Shown here: positions 14,958 to 23,302 of the stretch, piece after piece
Layout of the letters: the number at the start of each line of letters is the position of its first letter
How positions within the stretch are numbered: the stretch's first letter is position 1
Source: Mariniphaga sp.
GTDB lineage: Bacteria; Bacteroidota; Bacteroidia; Bacteroidales; Prolixibacteraceae
Assembly (NCBI GenBank): GCA_024636975.1
Contig: JAGXGA010000049.1
Span: forward strand, 1 to 40,977
Direction of reading: 5' to 3'
DNA: 40,977 bases
The notes under the pieces: model-generated
What the model was told of the DNA's origin: nothing
Databases searched by the model: none
Seen by the model: the letters and a program-made list of their open reading frames with translations, nothing else
Program-made: the position numbers and the translations under genes

Positions 14958-17381
14958 ATGAAGGTCTTAAAATTTGGCGGAACATCGGTAGGCTCTGCCG
15001 CCACCATCCGGAAAGTAAAAGATATTGTTGAGAAGCAAACCACAGATGTTATTGTTGTGGTTTCAGCCCTTGGCGGAGTGACTGATCTTATTTTAAAAGC
15101 AGCACGGGCAGCTGCGACGGGAACTGAAGACTTTCATATTATTCTGTCTGATATAAAGGACCGGCATTCCCAAACCATTTTAGATCTTTTCAATGGCACG
15201 GGGCCTATGATATACATTGCAGAAGAGTTGCTTGATGAACTGGAACAAATTCTTACCGGAATTACCCTGGTGGGAGAACTTACACCAAAAACACTCGACC
15301 GGATAGCCGGAATTGGTGAACGGATTTCTTCTCACATTGTCGCTCAATACATTCCGGGAGCAATTCGTAAAGATGCTGCTGACCTGATTCAAACCGACAG
15401 TAATTTTGGCAGGGCAGTGGTTAATTTTGCTGTTACCAACCAAAAAATAAAAAATGCGTTTGACTCATTTTCTGGCGTAGCTGTTGTGCCGGGGTTCATT
15501 GCTAAAAATTTCAAGGGAGAGTTTACAACCCTGGGGCGCGGTGGGTCCGATTATACAGCAGCAATTCTTGCAGCTGCACTCGAAGTTGAATCACTTGAAA
15601 TCTGGACCGATGTTGACGGATTTATGACCGCCGATCCAAGAGTTATCAGCAAGGCTTATACAATTCCAGAGCTCACTTATTCGGAAGCCATGGAACTGTC
15701 ACATTTTGGAGCCAAAGTAATTTATCCGCCTACAATCCTTCCTGTATATCAAGAAGGGATACCCATACATGTAAAAAACACCTTCAATCCTGAAAGTAAA
15801 GGGACTATTATTCTAAGTGGGGCAAAAACACCTAAAGAAAGACCCATAAAGGGTATATCATCTATTTCAGGCATTTCTCTTCTTACGCTTCAGGGAATAG
15901 GCATGGTGGGCGTTACCGGAATCTCGATGCGTCTGTTTACAGCCCTGGCAAGTGTTAATGTTAACGTTATACTTATTTCCCAGGCTTCTTCCGAGAACTC
16001 CATTAGTGTGGCAATCGATGATCATGTGGTACTCCTGGCAGAGAATGCTATCCGCGATGAGTTCGAAAAGGAAATAAGAACAGGGCAGGTGAGCAGGATT
16101 GATGTCGAAAGGGAATTATCAATAGTGGCTATTGTTGGCGAGAACATGAAGCATACTACCGGTATCGCCGGGAAGTTATTTTCTACCATCGGTAAGAACG
16201 GGATCAATATTATTGCCATTGCACAGGGAGCTTCTGAGTTGAATATTTCATGGGTAGTGAAAAACTCTGAGTTGCGAAAAACACTGAATGTGGTGCATGA
16301 ATCTTTTTTTCTGTCGGAGAACGTGGAGATGAATGTTTTTCTGCTGGGAATTGGTACCGTGGGCAGCAATTTATTGCAGCAGCTGCAAAAGCAACAATCA
16401 AAACTTCTGGAGCAGAAACATTTAAGAATGAAGCTGACCGGAGTAGCCAATTCCAGAAAAATGGCCTTTTCGCGCGATGGCCTTGATATGGCAGACTTTA
16501 AGGGGATTCTTGAAAGTTCAGATAAAAAATCAGAATTAAGAGGCTTTGTTGATGAAATGAAGTCGTTGAATATTTATAATTCAGTGTTTGTTGATTGCAC
16601 TGCTTCGAATGAGGTGTCCACCTTTTATAGGGAAATCCTTGAAGCGAACATTTCTGTTGTAACGGCCAATAAGGTAGCAGCATCTTCAGCTTACGAGAAT
16701 TATATCGGGTTGAAAAATGTTGCTAAAGAGAAGGGGGTGAAATTTCTATTTGAAACTAATGTAGGTGCAGGATTACCTATTATCAGTACATTAAACGACC
16801 TGGTGAATTCAGGCGACAGTATATTGAAAATTGAAGCGGTACTTTCAGGAACCCTTAATTTTATATTTAACACCATTTCTCAGGAAATACCTTTAAGCAA
16901 AACCATCAGGATGGCTAAGGAGCAGGGTTTTTCAGAGCCTGATCCGCGATTGGATCTCAATGGGGTGGACGTAGCCAGAAAAATACTTATACTGGCCAGG
17001 GAATCAGGCTATCCGCTTGAAATGGAAGATATCACCATTGACCGGTTTGTTCCCGATGAATTTTTTGAAGGTTCACTTGATGATTTCTGGAACAACATTT
17101 CAAAGCTTGATGCGGAATTTGAAGAGAAGCGTAAAAAACTGGAAGCAGAAAATAAAAAATGGCGTTTTGTTGCTCAGTATGACGACGGCAAAGCGCACAT
17201 AGGATTGCAGGAGGTGGATGCACGTCACCCTTTTTACGACCTGGAAGGAAGCAATAACCTGGTGATGTATACAACTGAACGGTACCATGAATTCCCTATG
17301 CTGATAAAGGGTTATGGTGCCGGGGCCTCAGTAACAGCTGCCGGAGTTTTTGCTGATTTAATAAAAGTATCGAATATTTAA
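14958..17381 (+). CDS. thrA: Bifunctional aspartokinase / homoserine dehydrogenase
   Basis: An 807-aa fusion catalysing the first and third steps of threonine/methionine synthesis from aspartate. The N-terminal aspartokinase begins with KFGGTSVG (residues 4-11) and contains TTLGRGGSDYTA. Two ACT-type regulatory segments follow (about 310-450; GMVGVTGISMRLF and GENMKHTTGIAGKLF), expected to sense threonine. The homoserine dehydrogenase part starts at about residue 460 with the dinucleotide-binding LGIGTVGSNL and includes TANKVAAS and the catalytic-region Lys/Asp of DPRLDLNG. It heads the thr cluster, 10 bp before the next gene. Confidence 0.97.
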   Translation: MKVLKFGGTSVGSAATIRKVKDIVEKQTTDVIVVVSALGGVTDLILKAARAAATGTEDFHIILSDIKDRHSQTILDLFNGTGPMIYIAEELLDELEQILTGITLVGELTPKTLDRIAGIGERISSHIVAQYIPGAIRKDAADLIQTDSNFGRAVVNFAVTNQKIKNAFDSFSGVAVVPGFIAKNFKGEFTTLGRGGSDYTAAILAAALEVESLEIWTDVDGFMTADPRVISKAYTIPELTYSEAMELSHFGAKVIYPPTILPVYQEGIPIHVKNTFNPESKGTIILSGAKTPKERPIKGISSISGISLLTLQGIGMVGVTGISMRLFTALASVNVNVILISQASSENSISVAIDDHVVLLAENAIRDEFEKEIRTGQVSRIDVERELSIVAIVGENMKHTTGIAGKLFSTIGKNGINIIAIAQGASELNISWVVKNSELRKTLNVVHESFFLSENVEMNVFLLGIGTVGSNLLQQLQKQQSKLLEQKHLRMKLTGVANSRKMAFSRDGLDMADFKGILESSDKKSELRGFVDEMKSLNIYNSVFVDCTASNEVSTFYREILEANISVVTANKVAASSAYENYIGLKNVAKEKGVKFLFETNVGAGLPIISTLNDLVNSGDSILKIEAVLSGTLNFIFNTISQEIPLSKTIRMAKEQGFSEPDPRLDLNGVDVARKILILARESGYPLEMEDITIDRFVPDEFFEGSLDDFWNNISKLDAEFEEKRKKLEAENKKWRFVAQYDDGKAHIGLQEVDARHPFYDLEGSNNLVMYTTERYHEFPMLIKGYGAGASVTAAGVFADLIKVSNI

Positions 17382-17391
17382 TTTAAAACAA

Positions 17392-18600
17392 ATGAAGCAC
17401 ATTATTATACTTGGTGACGGGATGGCAGACGAGCCGTTAGAGGCTTATGGCGGTAAAACTCCGCTGCAAATGGCAAAGAAACCTCATATCGACTGGCTGG
17501 CAAAAAACGGACAAACAGGACGACTTTCAACTGTACCCGAAACAATGCATCCCGGAAGTGAAATTGCCAATATGGCCGTTTTAGGTTATGAAGTTGAAAA
17601 AGTATATGAAGGACGTGGTGTTTTGGAAGCTGCAAGTATGGGCGTTGAACTCCAGCCGGGTGATTTGGCAATGCGCTGTAACCTGCTTACAATCGAAAGC
17701 GGAATCCTTAAAAATCATTCTGCAGGGCATATTTCCAGTGAGGAAGCTGCTGTTTTAATTCAATATTTAAATGAAAAACTTGGAGATGAAAATATAATAT
17801 TTTATCCGGGTGTTTCCTACCGTCACCTGCTGGTAATAAAAAACGGCAACAGTAAGCTGGCTTGCATTCCTCCGCATGATGTGCCGGGTGCACCTTTTCA
17901 GGATGTTTTAGTCAGGCCTTATGAAAAAGCGGCTGAGTCAACTGCAAAACTGCTTAACGATCTTATTTTGAAATCACAGGAATTACTTAACGACCATCCG
18001 GTAAACCGGAAGCGAGAGAAAGAAGGAAAACCTGTTGCCAACAGCATCTGGCCCTGGTCGCCTGGTCATAAACCTCAGATGCCTACCCTAAAAGAGATGT
18101 TCGGCATTGAGAAATCTGCCGTTATCTCGGCTGTCGATCTGGTACAGGGTATTGGGGTATATGCGGGTATGGAAGTAATCAGGGTGGAAGGTGCAACTGG
18201 TTTGTATGATACTAATTATGAAGGAAAAGCACGTGCAGCTGTTGAAGCACTTAAATCGAATGATTTTGTTTATCTGCATATAGAAGCCAGTGATGAAGCC
18301 GGTCATGAAGGAGATGTGGAACTTAAAACTAAAACCATTGAATACCTCGATCAGCGGGTGGTGAAATACATCATAGAGGAATCAAAAAAGATGGACGAGC
18401 CGGTAGCCATCGCTATTTTGCCCGATCATCCAACTCCATGTGCCCTGAAAACCCATACACGTGAACCTATTCCTTTTATTATCTACAAGCCTGGTATAAC
18501 GCCCGATGAGGTGGAGGTGTATGATGAGTTCAGTGTTTTAGAGGGGTCTGCAGGACTGTTGGAGAGGGATCAATTTATAAAAAAGTTTCTAAAACTTTGA
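17392..18600 (+). CDS. ApgM-like protein, probable homoserine kinase of the thr cluster
   Basis: A 402-aa member of the cofactor-independent (archaeal-type) phosphoglycerate mutase branch of the alkaline-phosphatase superfamily. Metal and active-site motifs are visible: ILGDGMADEP at the N-terminus, HPGSEIANMAVLGY, IEASDEAGHEGD and LPDHPTPCALKTHT. It sits 10 bp after thrA and one gene away from thrC, with no GHMP-type thrB in the window. Proteins of this family in Bacteroidota thr clusters have been proposed to replace ThrB as homoserine kinase. That fits the context here, but the sequence alone cannot exclude phosphoglycerate mutase activity. Confidence 0.8.
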   Translation: MKHIIILGDGMADEPLEAYGGKTPLQMAKKPHIDWLAKNGQTGRLSTVPETMHPGSEIANMAVLGYEVEKVYEGRGVLEAASMGVELQPGDLAMRCNLLTIESGILKNHSAGHISSEEAAVLIQYLNEKLGDENIIFYPGVSYRHLLVIKNGNSKLACIPPHDVPGAPFQDVLVRPYEKAAESTAKLLNDLILKSQELLNDHPVNRKREKEGKPVANSIWPWSPGHKPQMPTLKEMFGIEKSAVISAVDLVQGIGVYAGMEVIRVEGATGLYDTNYEGKARAAVEALKSNDFVYLHIEASDEAGHEGDVELKTKTIEYLDQRVVKYIIEESKKMDEPVAIAILPDHPTPCALKTHTREPIPFIIYKPGITPDEVEVYDEFSVLEGSAGLLERDQFIKKFLKL

Positions 18601-18609
18601 AATGTAGAT

Positions 18610-19326
18610 TTATTGTTTTGTGTTGATGTTATAATTCAGTCCCAGACCAACATTAAAATGGGCTATGGGCAATCTTTTATCCTGGTTGGTAAATTTATAT
18701 ATCCATACACTACTAACTTTTAGATTGAATTTCAATTTTTCTCCTCCAATCCTTACAAATACTACAGGTTGAAATAAAAGTCCGTTATCTTTTAATTCAG
18801 GGAAAAGATGACCCTGCAAATTATCACCAGTATAATAAATGTCATAATAATTCCTGTCGGTAAGATCTGTCTGTAAATATCCGGTTTTTAACCCAATGCC
18901 ATAGTCGGTGTTGGCGAAACGGGTATTCACTCTTCCAAAATTAAACTGTGTAAAACCAAGATAATAATTCCCGTCAAGATCCCCCGGATTTGCATCATTA
19001 TATGCATCGCCATAACCATACCCAAATCCGTAGTACCATTCCAAAATATTGTTATTTCCGGCATTTTTATAATAACCAACTGCTCCCTGCATATAATATA
19101 TATCGTCTGAACCGTAACTGCCGAAACCTTGTACCGCAATTTTTTCGGTTAACCCATACGAAACCGTTGCCGTTGCATTCACGGCCGATGAAATCCCCGC
19201 ATCCAAACGTAAATCATTTTTTTCTTTAATCAGCGGGACATCAACTGAATGTGGATAAATAATGCAACTTGTGCAAAGATGCATTACAAGATAAATTAAT
19301 GCCGGGATATTGAACAGCCTGGTCAT
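18610..19326 (-). CDS. Hypothetical outer-membrane beta-barrel-like lipoprotein
   Basis: A 238-aa protein with a signal peptide and a lipobox-like LCTSC (Cys near residue 21). The rest is rich in Tyr, Gly and Asn, with alternating beta-strand patterns (AVQGFGSYGS, YYGFGYGYGD, YLGFTQFNFGRV) ending in GLGLNYNIN, as in small outer-membrane beta-barrels. No family is recognised. It is inserted between the apgM-like gene and thrC on the opposite strand, so it interrupts the thr cluster and is probably unrelated to it. Confidence 0.65.
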   Translation of the reverse strand: MTRLFNIPALIYLVMHLCTSCIIYPHSVDVPLIKEKNDLRLDAGISSAVNATATVSYGLTEKIAVQGFGSYGSDDIYYMQGAVGYYKNAGNNNILEWYYGFGYGYGDAYNDANPGDLDGNYYLGFTQFNFGRVNTRFANTDYGIGLKTGYLQTDLTDRNYYDIYYTGDNLQGHLFPELKDNGLLFQPVVFVRIGGEKLKFNLKVSSVWIYKFTNQDKRLPIAHFNVGLGLNYNINTKQ

Positions 19327-19560
19327 ATTTCACAATAGTTTATGATACTGAAATGCAATTTGCCATACAAAATTTAGAGAAATGGTATACGGGGAAAATA
19401 ATTTTATTCGGATTTCTTTGGTTTTGTTTAAGTTAGAGTTCATCTGTTCCTTTATATTTTTTGAAACCTTTTCAGGTAAAATTATGATATATTTTTTTAA
19501 ATCAGAATATTCCTATCCTTTTCGTTTTAAACATTCTGTTATAGTTTACCGGCACACCTG

Positions 19561-19588
19561 AATAACAAGTCCTGTTTTTGTTATTTTT
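19561..19588 (+). terminator. Weak A/T-rich hairpin before thrC
   Basis: AATAACAA (19561-19568) pairs with TTGTTATT (19578-19585), followed by three T. It could be an attenuator-like structure in the thrC leader or chance in AT-rich DNA. No leader peptide rich in Thr or Ile is seen. The rest of the 305-bp gap (19327-19631) shows no clear promoter. Confidence 0.3.
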
Positions 19589-19631
19589 ACCAATCAATTC
19601 ACTTATAAAATATGTTATTGAAACAATTAAA

Positions 19632-20942
19632 ATGAATTATTACAGCACAAATAAAAATACACCGGACGTAACTTTAAAGGAAGCCGTAATAAAAGGTCTT
19701 GCTGCCGACAATGGGTTGTTTATGCCCGAACGCATCGAAAGATTCGAGCCTGCTTTTTTTGATACCATTCATAACCTTACTTTTCAGGAGATTGCCTTTG
19801 AAGTGGCTAAAAAATTCTTTGGTGAAGATATTGATACTGAAAGCCTGAAAGAAATTGTTTACGATACCTTAAGTTTCGATTGCCCTGTAGTAAAGGTTGC
19901 CGATAATATCTATTCGCTCGAACTGTTTCATGGCCCCACATTGGCTTTTAAAGATGTGGGTGCACGGTTTATGGCACGATTACTTAATCATTTCCTTTCC
20001 GGTAACAAGAAGCTGGTGCATGTGCTGGTAGCCACATCAGGCGATACCGGCAGTGCCGTTGCAAATGGCTTTCTTGGGGTTGAGGGTATACATGTGCATG
20101 TACTTTACCCCAAAGGGAAAGTAAGTAAAATTCAGGAGTCGCAATTTACCACGCTTGGGCAAAATATCACAGCTCTTGAAGTAGAGGGAACCTTCGACGA
20201 TTGCCAGCACCTGGTTAAAACAGCCTTTTTGAACGAAGAGCTGAATAATAAACTTTTATTAACATCGGCCAATTCCATAAACGTGGCGCGCTTTCTGCCG
20301 CAGGCATTCTACTATTTCAATGCGTATGCAAGGTTAAAAGAAAAAGGCATCCTGCAGGGCAATGAACTTGTTGTGTCAGTACCCAGTGGCAATTTCGGTA
20401 ACCTTACAGCCGGTCTTTTTGCCCGGGAGATGGGACTTCCTGTGGCACAGTTTTTGGCCGCAAATAACGAAAACGATGTGGTTCACATGTATCTTCAGAG
20501 TGGGAAGTACAATCCCCGCCCTTCGGTTGAGACGATTGCCAATGCCATGGATGTGGGCACTCCCAGCAATTTTGCAAGGATACTTGATTTGTATAATCAC
20601 TCGCACCAAACTATATCATCTGTAATTAAAGGATACCGGTATTCCGACAGTCAAATCCGTGAAACCATCCGAAAAGTTATAAACAAAAGCGGTTACCTGT
20701 GCGATCCGCATGGAGCCTGCGGATACATGGCTTTGGAGGAATATTTGAAGCAGGGGCAGGCGGGTGTATTTTTGGAAACGGCACACCCGGCAAAATTTAC
20801 CGAAACCGTAGAACAGATCGTTGGAAAAGAGAAGGTTCCGCTGCCTGAAAAGCTGGCTGAATTTATGAAAGGAAAAAAGAAGTCGGTTTCAATGGAAAAC
20901 GATTTTAACCGGTTCAGTGCATACCTGTTTTCCTTCGCCTGA
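19632..20942 (+). CDS. thrC: Threonine synthase
   Basis: A 436-aa PLP enzyme converting O-phosphohomoserine to threonine, the last step of the pathway. The start MNYYSTNK at 19632 was chosen over an upstream frame extension because it matches the normal thrC N-terminus. The PLP-binding Lys is in TLAFKDVGARF (near residue 106). The phosphate-binding region ATSGDTGSAVANGF and the later SVPSGNFGNLTAG are intact. It completes the thr set with thrA and the apgM-like gene but is separated from them by a gene on the other strand, so it needs its own promoter. Confidence 0.96.
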   Translation: MNYYSTNKNTPDVTLKEAVIKGLAADNGLFMPERIERFEPAFFDTIHNLTFQEIAFEVAKKFFGEDIDTESLKEIVYDTLSFDCPVVKVADNIYSLELFHGPTLAFKDVGARFMARLLNHFLSGNKKLVHVLVATSGDTGSAVANGFLGVEGIHVHVLYPKGKVSKIQESQFTTLGQNITALEVEGTFDDCQHLVKTAFLNEELNNKLLLTSANSINVARFLPQAFYYFNAYARLKEKGILQGNELVVSVPSGNFGNLTAGLFAREMGLPVAQFLAANNENDVVHMYLQSGKYNPRPSVETIANAMDVGTPSNFARILDLYNHSHQTISSVIKGYRYSDSQIRETIRKVINKSGYLCDPHGACGYMALEEYLKQGQAGVFLETAHPAKFTETVEQIVGKEKVPLPEKLAEFMKGKKKSVSMENDFNRFSAYLFSFA

Positions 20943-21079
20943 CAGGTGAAATGAACTTTTTATTTTAATTGATGTTTGATCTAACAAGTTACGATATTTT
21001 TTCGTAAAGAAAAAGTTGGGAGATTTTTTGTTCAATTAAAGTTTTTTAAGTTTATTTAAGGCAGTGTAATACCAAATTT

Positions 21080-21946
21080 ATGAGACAGTTAAAAATTACC
21101 AAACAGGTCACTAATCGCGATACCTTGTCTCTTGATAAATATTTGCACGAAATCGGGAAGGTTGAGCTGCTCTCAGCAGATACAGAAGTTGAACTTGCCA
21201 AACGTATCAAAAAAGGTGATCGTGAAGCCCTTGAAACTTTAATCAAAGGTAATCTTCGTTTTGTTGTTTCGGTATCAAAGCAATACCAGAACCAGGGCTT
21301 AAGTTTGCCTGACCTTATCAATGAAGGTAATTTGGGCTTAATAAAAGCTGCTGAACGGTTTGATGAAACCCGTGGTTTTAAATTCATTTCGTATGCTGTG
21401 TGGTGGATTCGCCAGTCAATTCTTCAGGCACTTGCCGAACAATCGAGAATTGTGCGTCTTCCATTGAATAAAATCGGGTCGATTAATAAGATAAACAAAA
21501 CTTTTAATAAGCTGGAGCAGGAATATCAACGTGATCCAACTATTGATGAAGTGGCGGAGCTTATGGAATCAAGGTCGGAAATTATAGAAGATGCCATGAA
21601 TTTTTCAAATGGCCATGTTTCGATGGATGCCCCACTGCGCGATGAAGAAGTAAACAGCATGTACGATGTTATGCTGAACGAAGACTCACCCAGCCCTGAT
21701 TCCGGTTTGCTCGATCATTCGCTCAGGAAGGAAATCGAACGCTCTCTTTCAACACTGGGTGGCCGCGAAGCCGATATCCTTAGATACTATTTCGGACTAA
21801 ACAGCGTGCCCGCACATACACTTGAAGAGATAGGGGATGAATTTGGACTTACCCGTGAACGGGTTCGCCAGATTAAGGAAAAAGCAATAAAAAAATTAAG
21901 AAACCAATATCGGAACCGTCTGTTGAAAGCCTATCTTGGGCAATAA
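21080..21946 (+). CDS. rpoD: Primary RNA polymerase sigma factor (sigma-70, RpoD/SigA)
   Basis: A 288-aa sigma-70 factor of the short Bacteroidota primary type without region 1.1. Region 1.2 is around [20 protein letters not shown]. Region 2 includes [19 protein letters not shown] and [17 protein letters not shown] (2.3/2.4). Regions 3 and 4 follow, with the -33-binding [23 protein letters not shown]. Its unusual DNA contacts recognise the TTTG / TAnnTTTG promoters seen across this window. It lies 9 bp before rpe, so the two are probably co-transcribed. Confidence 0.95.
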   Translation: MRQLKITKQVTNRDTLSLDKYLHEIGKVELLSADTEVELAKRIKKGDREALETLIKGNLRFVVSVSKQYQNQGLSLPDLINEGNLGLIKAAERFDETRGFKFISYAVWWIRQSILQALAEQSRIVRLPLNKIGSINKINKTFNKLEQEYQRDPTIDEVAELMESRSEIIEDAMNFSNGHVSMDAPLRDEEVNSMYDVMLNEDSPSPDSGLLDHSLRKEIERSLSTLGGREADILRYYFGLNSVPAHTLEEIGDEFGLTRERVRQIKEKAIKKLRNQYRNRLLKAYLGQ

Positions 21947-21955
21947 GCTGTTTGT

Positions 21956-22606
21956 ATGAGACCAAAAATCGCTCCTTCTATACTCGCTGCCAATTTTAAT
22001 CACCTGGAGAACGATATTCAAATGATAAATGAAAGTGTTGCAGAATTTATTCACTGCGACATTATGGATGGAGTTTTTGTTCCCAATATATCATTCGGTA
22101 TTCCGGTAGTTGAACATGTGAAAAAAGTGGCTGGAAAACCGCTCGATGTACATTTAATGATTTCTAATCCCGATAACTTTATCACAGCTTTTGCCAGTGC
22201 CGGGGCTTCATGGCTGACTGTTCATTATGAAACCTGTCCCCATCTTCACCGCACTATCAGCGCCATAAAGGAAAACGGTATGAAGGCCAGTGTCTGTCTT
22301 AACCCGCATACTCCTGTATCTGTTTTATCTGAAATCATTGCTGATCTCGATATGGTCCTGCTTATGTCGGTTAATCCCGGTTTTGGAGGGCAACAATTTA
22401 TAATAAACACCTATAAAAAGGTGAGGGAATTAAAGAGCTTAATCCAGGAAAATAATTCCCTTTGCCTTATTGAAGTAGATGGCGGGGTAAACTTCGATAC
22501 CGGAAAACAACTCATTGAAGCCGGTGCTGATGTACTTGTTGCCGGAAGTTTCGTGTTTAATTCGGAAGACCCAAAAGAAACCATCAGGCAGCTCAGCGAA
22601 CTTTAA
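21956..22606 (+). CDS. rpe: Ribulose-phosphate 3-epimerase
   Basis: A 216-aa TIM-barrel enzyme interconverting ribulose 5-phosphate and xylulose 5-phosphate in the pentose phosphate pathway. Family motifs are present: KIAPSILAANF, HCDIMDGVFVPN (metal ligands and catalytic Asp), VHLMISNP, LLMSVNPGFGGQQF and IEVDGGVN (second catalytic Asp), with phosphate binding at VAGSFVF. The length is normal. It follows the sigma-factor gene by 9 bp. Confidence 0.97.
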   Translation: MRPKIAPSILAANFNHLENDIQMINESVAEFIHCDIMDGVFVPNISFGIPVVEHVKKVAGKPLDVHLMISNPDNFITAFASAGASWLTVHYETCPHLHRTISAIKENGMKASVCLNPHTPVSVLSEIIADLDMVLLMSVNPGFGGQQFIINTYKKVRELKSLIQENNSLCLIEVDGGVNFDTGKQLIEAGADVLVAGSFVFNSEDPKETIRQLSEL

Positions 22607-23049
22607 TGCTTCTCATTCTGTTAACTTTTTCCTCTTGTATATTAAATGATGTTTAATCAAGGTACCAACCTGACTCATTTTACCCATTCACTGCGATAAG
22701 AAGGCTGTAAGTCATTTCGCTCCCGCTGAGAATCATTGTTTAATTTTCTGAATAATACTGCTATTGTATTTTTTTGGTTATTTTAGCTCTATTCCTGGGA
22801 GCTGTTTAATTCGTATAAACTTCAGTTTAAATTCGTAGTATCTTCGTGTTTTATTCGATAAAACGCGAATTTGGTGTGACTTTAATGCGAGTTTGATACG
22901 AAGATAATACGAAGATACCATAGACATGTCAAGTCGGAGAACTAAGTCAGAAGTATAAATGTTCTTGTTCTGAAGAAACAGGAATTGTAATTTGAAGTAA
23001 ATAATTTCAGGAATAAAACCTTCCTAATAATGCCCGGGGTAGAATGATG
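22607..23049. other. Gene-free gap after rpe
   Basis: No gene or clear terminator. The middle (22810-22920) is dense in hairpins and repeats and is listed separately. The rest (22607-22800 and 22920-23049) shows nothing I can name. Confidence 0.55.
22816..22918. repeat. Nested inverted and direct repeats (GTATCTTCGT family)
   Basis: The outer arms GTATCTTCGT (22838-22847) and ACGAAGATAC (22909-22918) are perfect inverses. Inside is a 7-bp hairpin GTTTTAT-TCG-ATAAAAC (22848-22864). The right arm is part of a perfect 11-bp tandem duplication of ATACGAAGATA (22896-22906 and 22907-22917). Upstream is a 6-bp hairpin TAAACT-TC-AGTTTA (22816-22829). It could be a structured RNA or a regulator-binding cluster; the strand is not determined. 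Confidence 0.55.
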
Positions 23050-23301
23050 TCAGGACTGGGGGTTGGGTTTCTTTATTACAGTAGTTTCACAAATTTCCTC
23101 TTTTTCTTGTCGTACTGCAGGGACAGCGTCGCGCAACGAACAATCTGCAATGCAATCGGAACAGTTGTGCGGAGCTGATAAAGTTGTTTTCTTGTGTTGT
23201 TTCGGTTTCTTCTTTTTGCCCGAAAGCTTTTTGTACATTTTCCATACGGCCAGGCTAACAGCAATTGCGATGATTAGATATGTAATTATTTCCTGCAGCA
23301 T
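23050..23301 (-). CDS. FeoB-associated Cys-rich membrane protein
   Basis: An 83-aa protein with one N-terminal membrane helix (MLQEIITYLIIAIAVSLAVW), then a Lys-rich stretch and a small Cys cluster (HNCSDCIADCSLRDA). This is the layout of the short Cys-rich proteins that follow feoB in many bacteria and may act like FeoC in iron handling. I chose the Met at 23301, just past the feoB stop codon, over an in-frame Met at 23325 inside feoB; a short overlap cannot be excluded. It is co-transcribed with feoAB. Confidence 0.8.
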   Translation of the reverse strand: MLQEIITYLIIAIAVSLAVWKMYKKLSGKKKKPKQHKKTTLSAPHNCSDCIADCSLRDAVPAVRQEKEEICETTVIKKPNPQS

Positions 23302-23302
23302 A

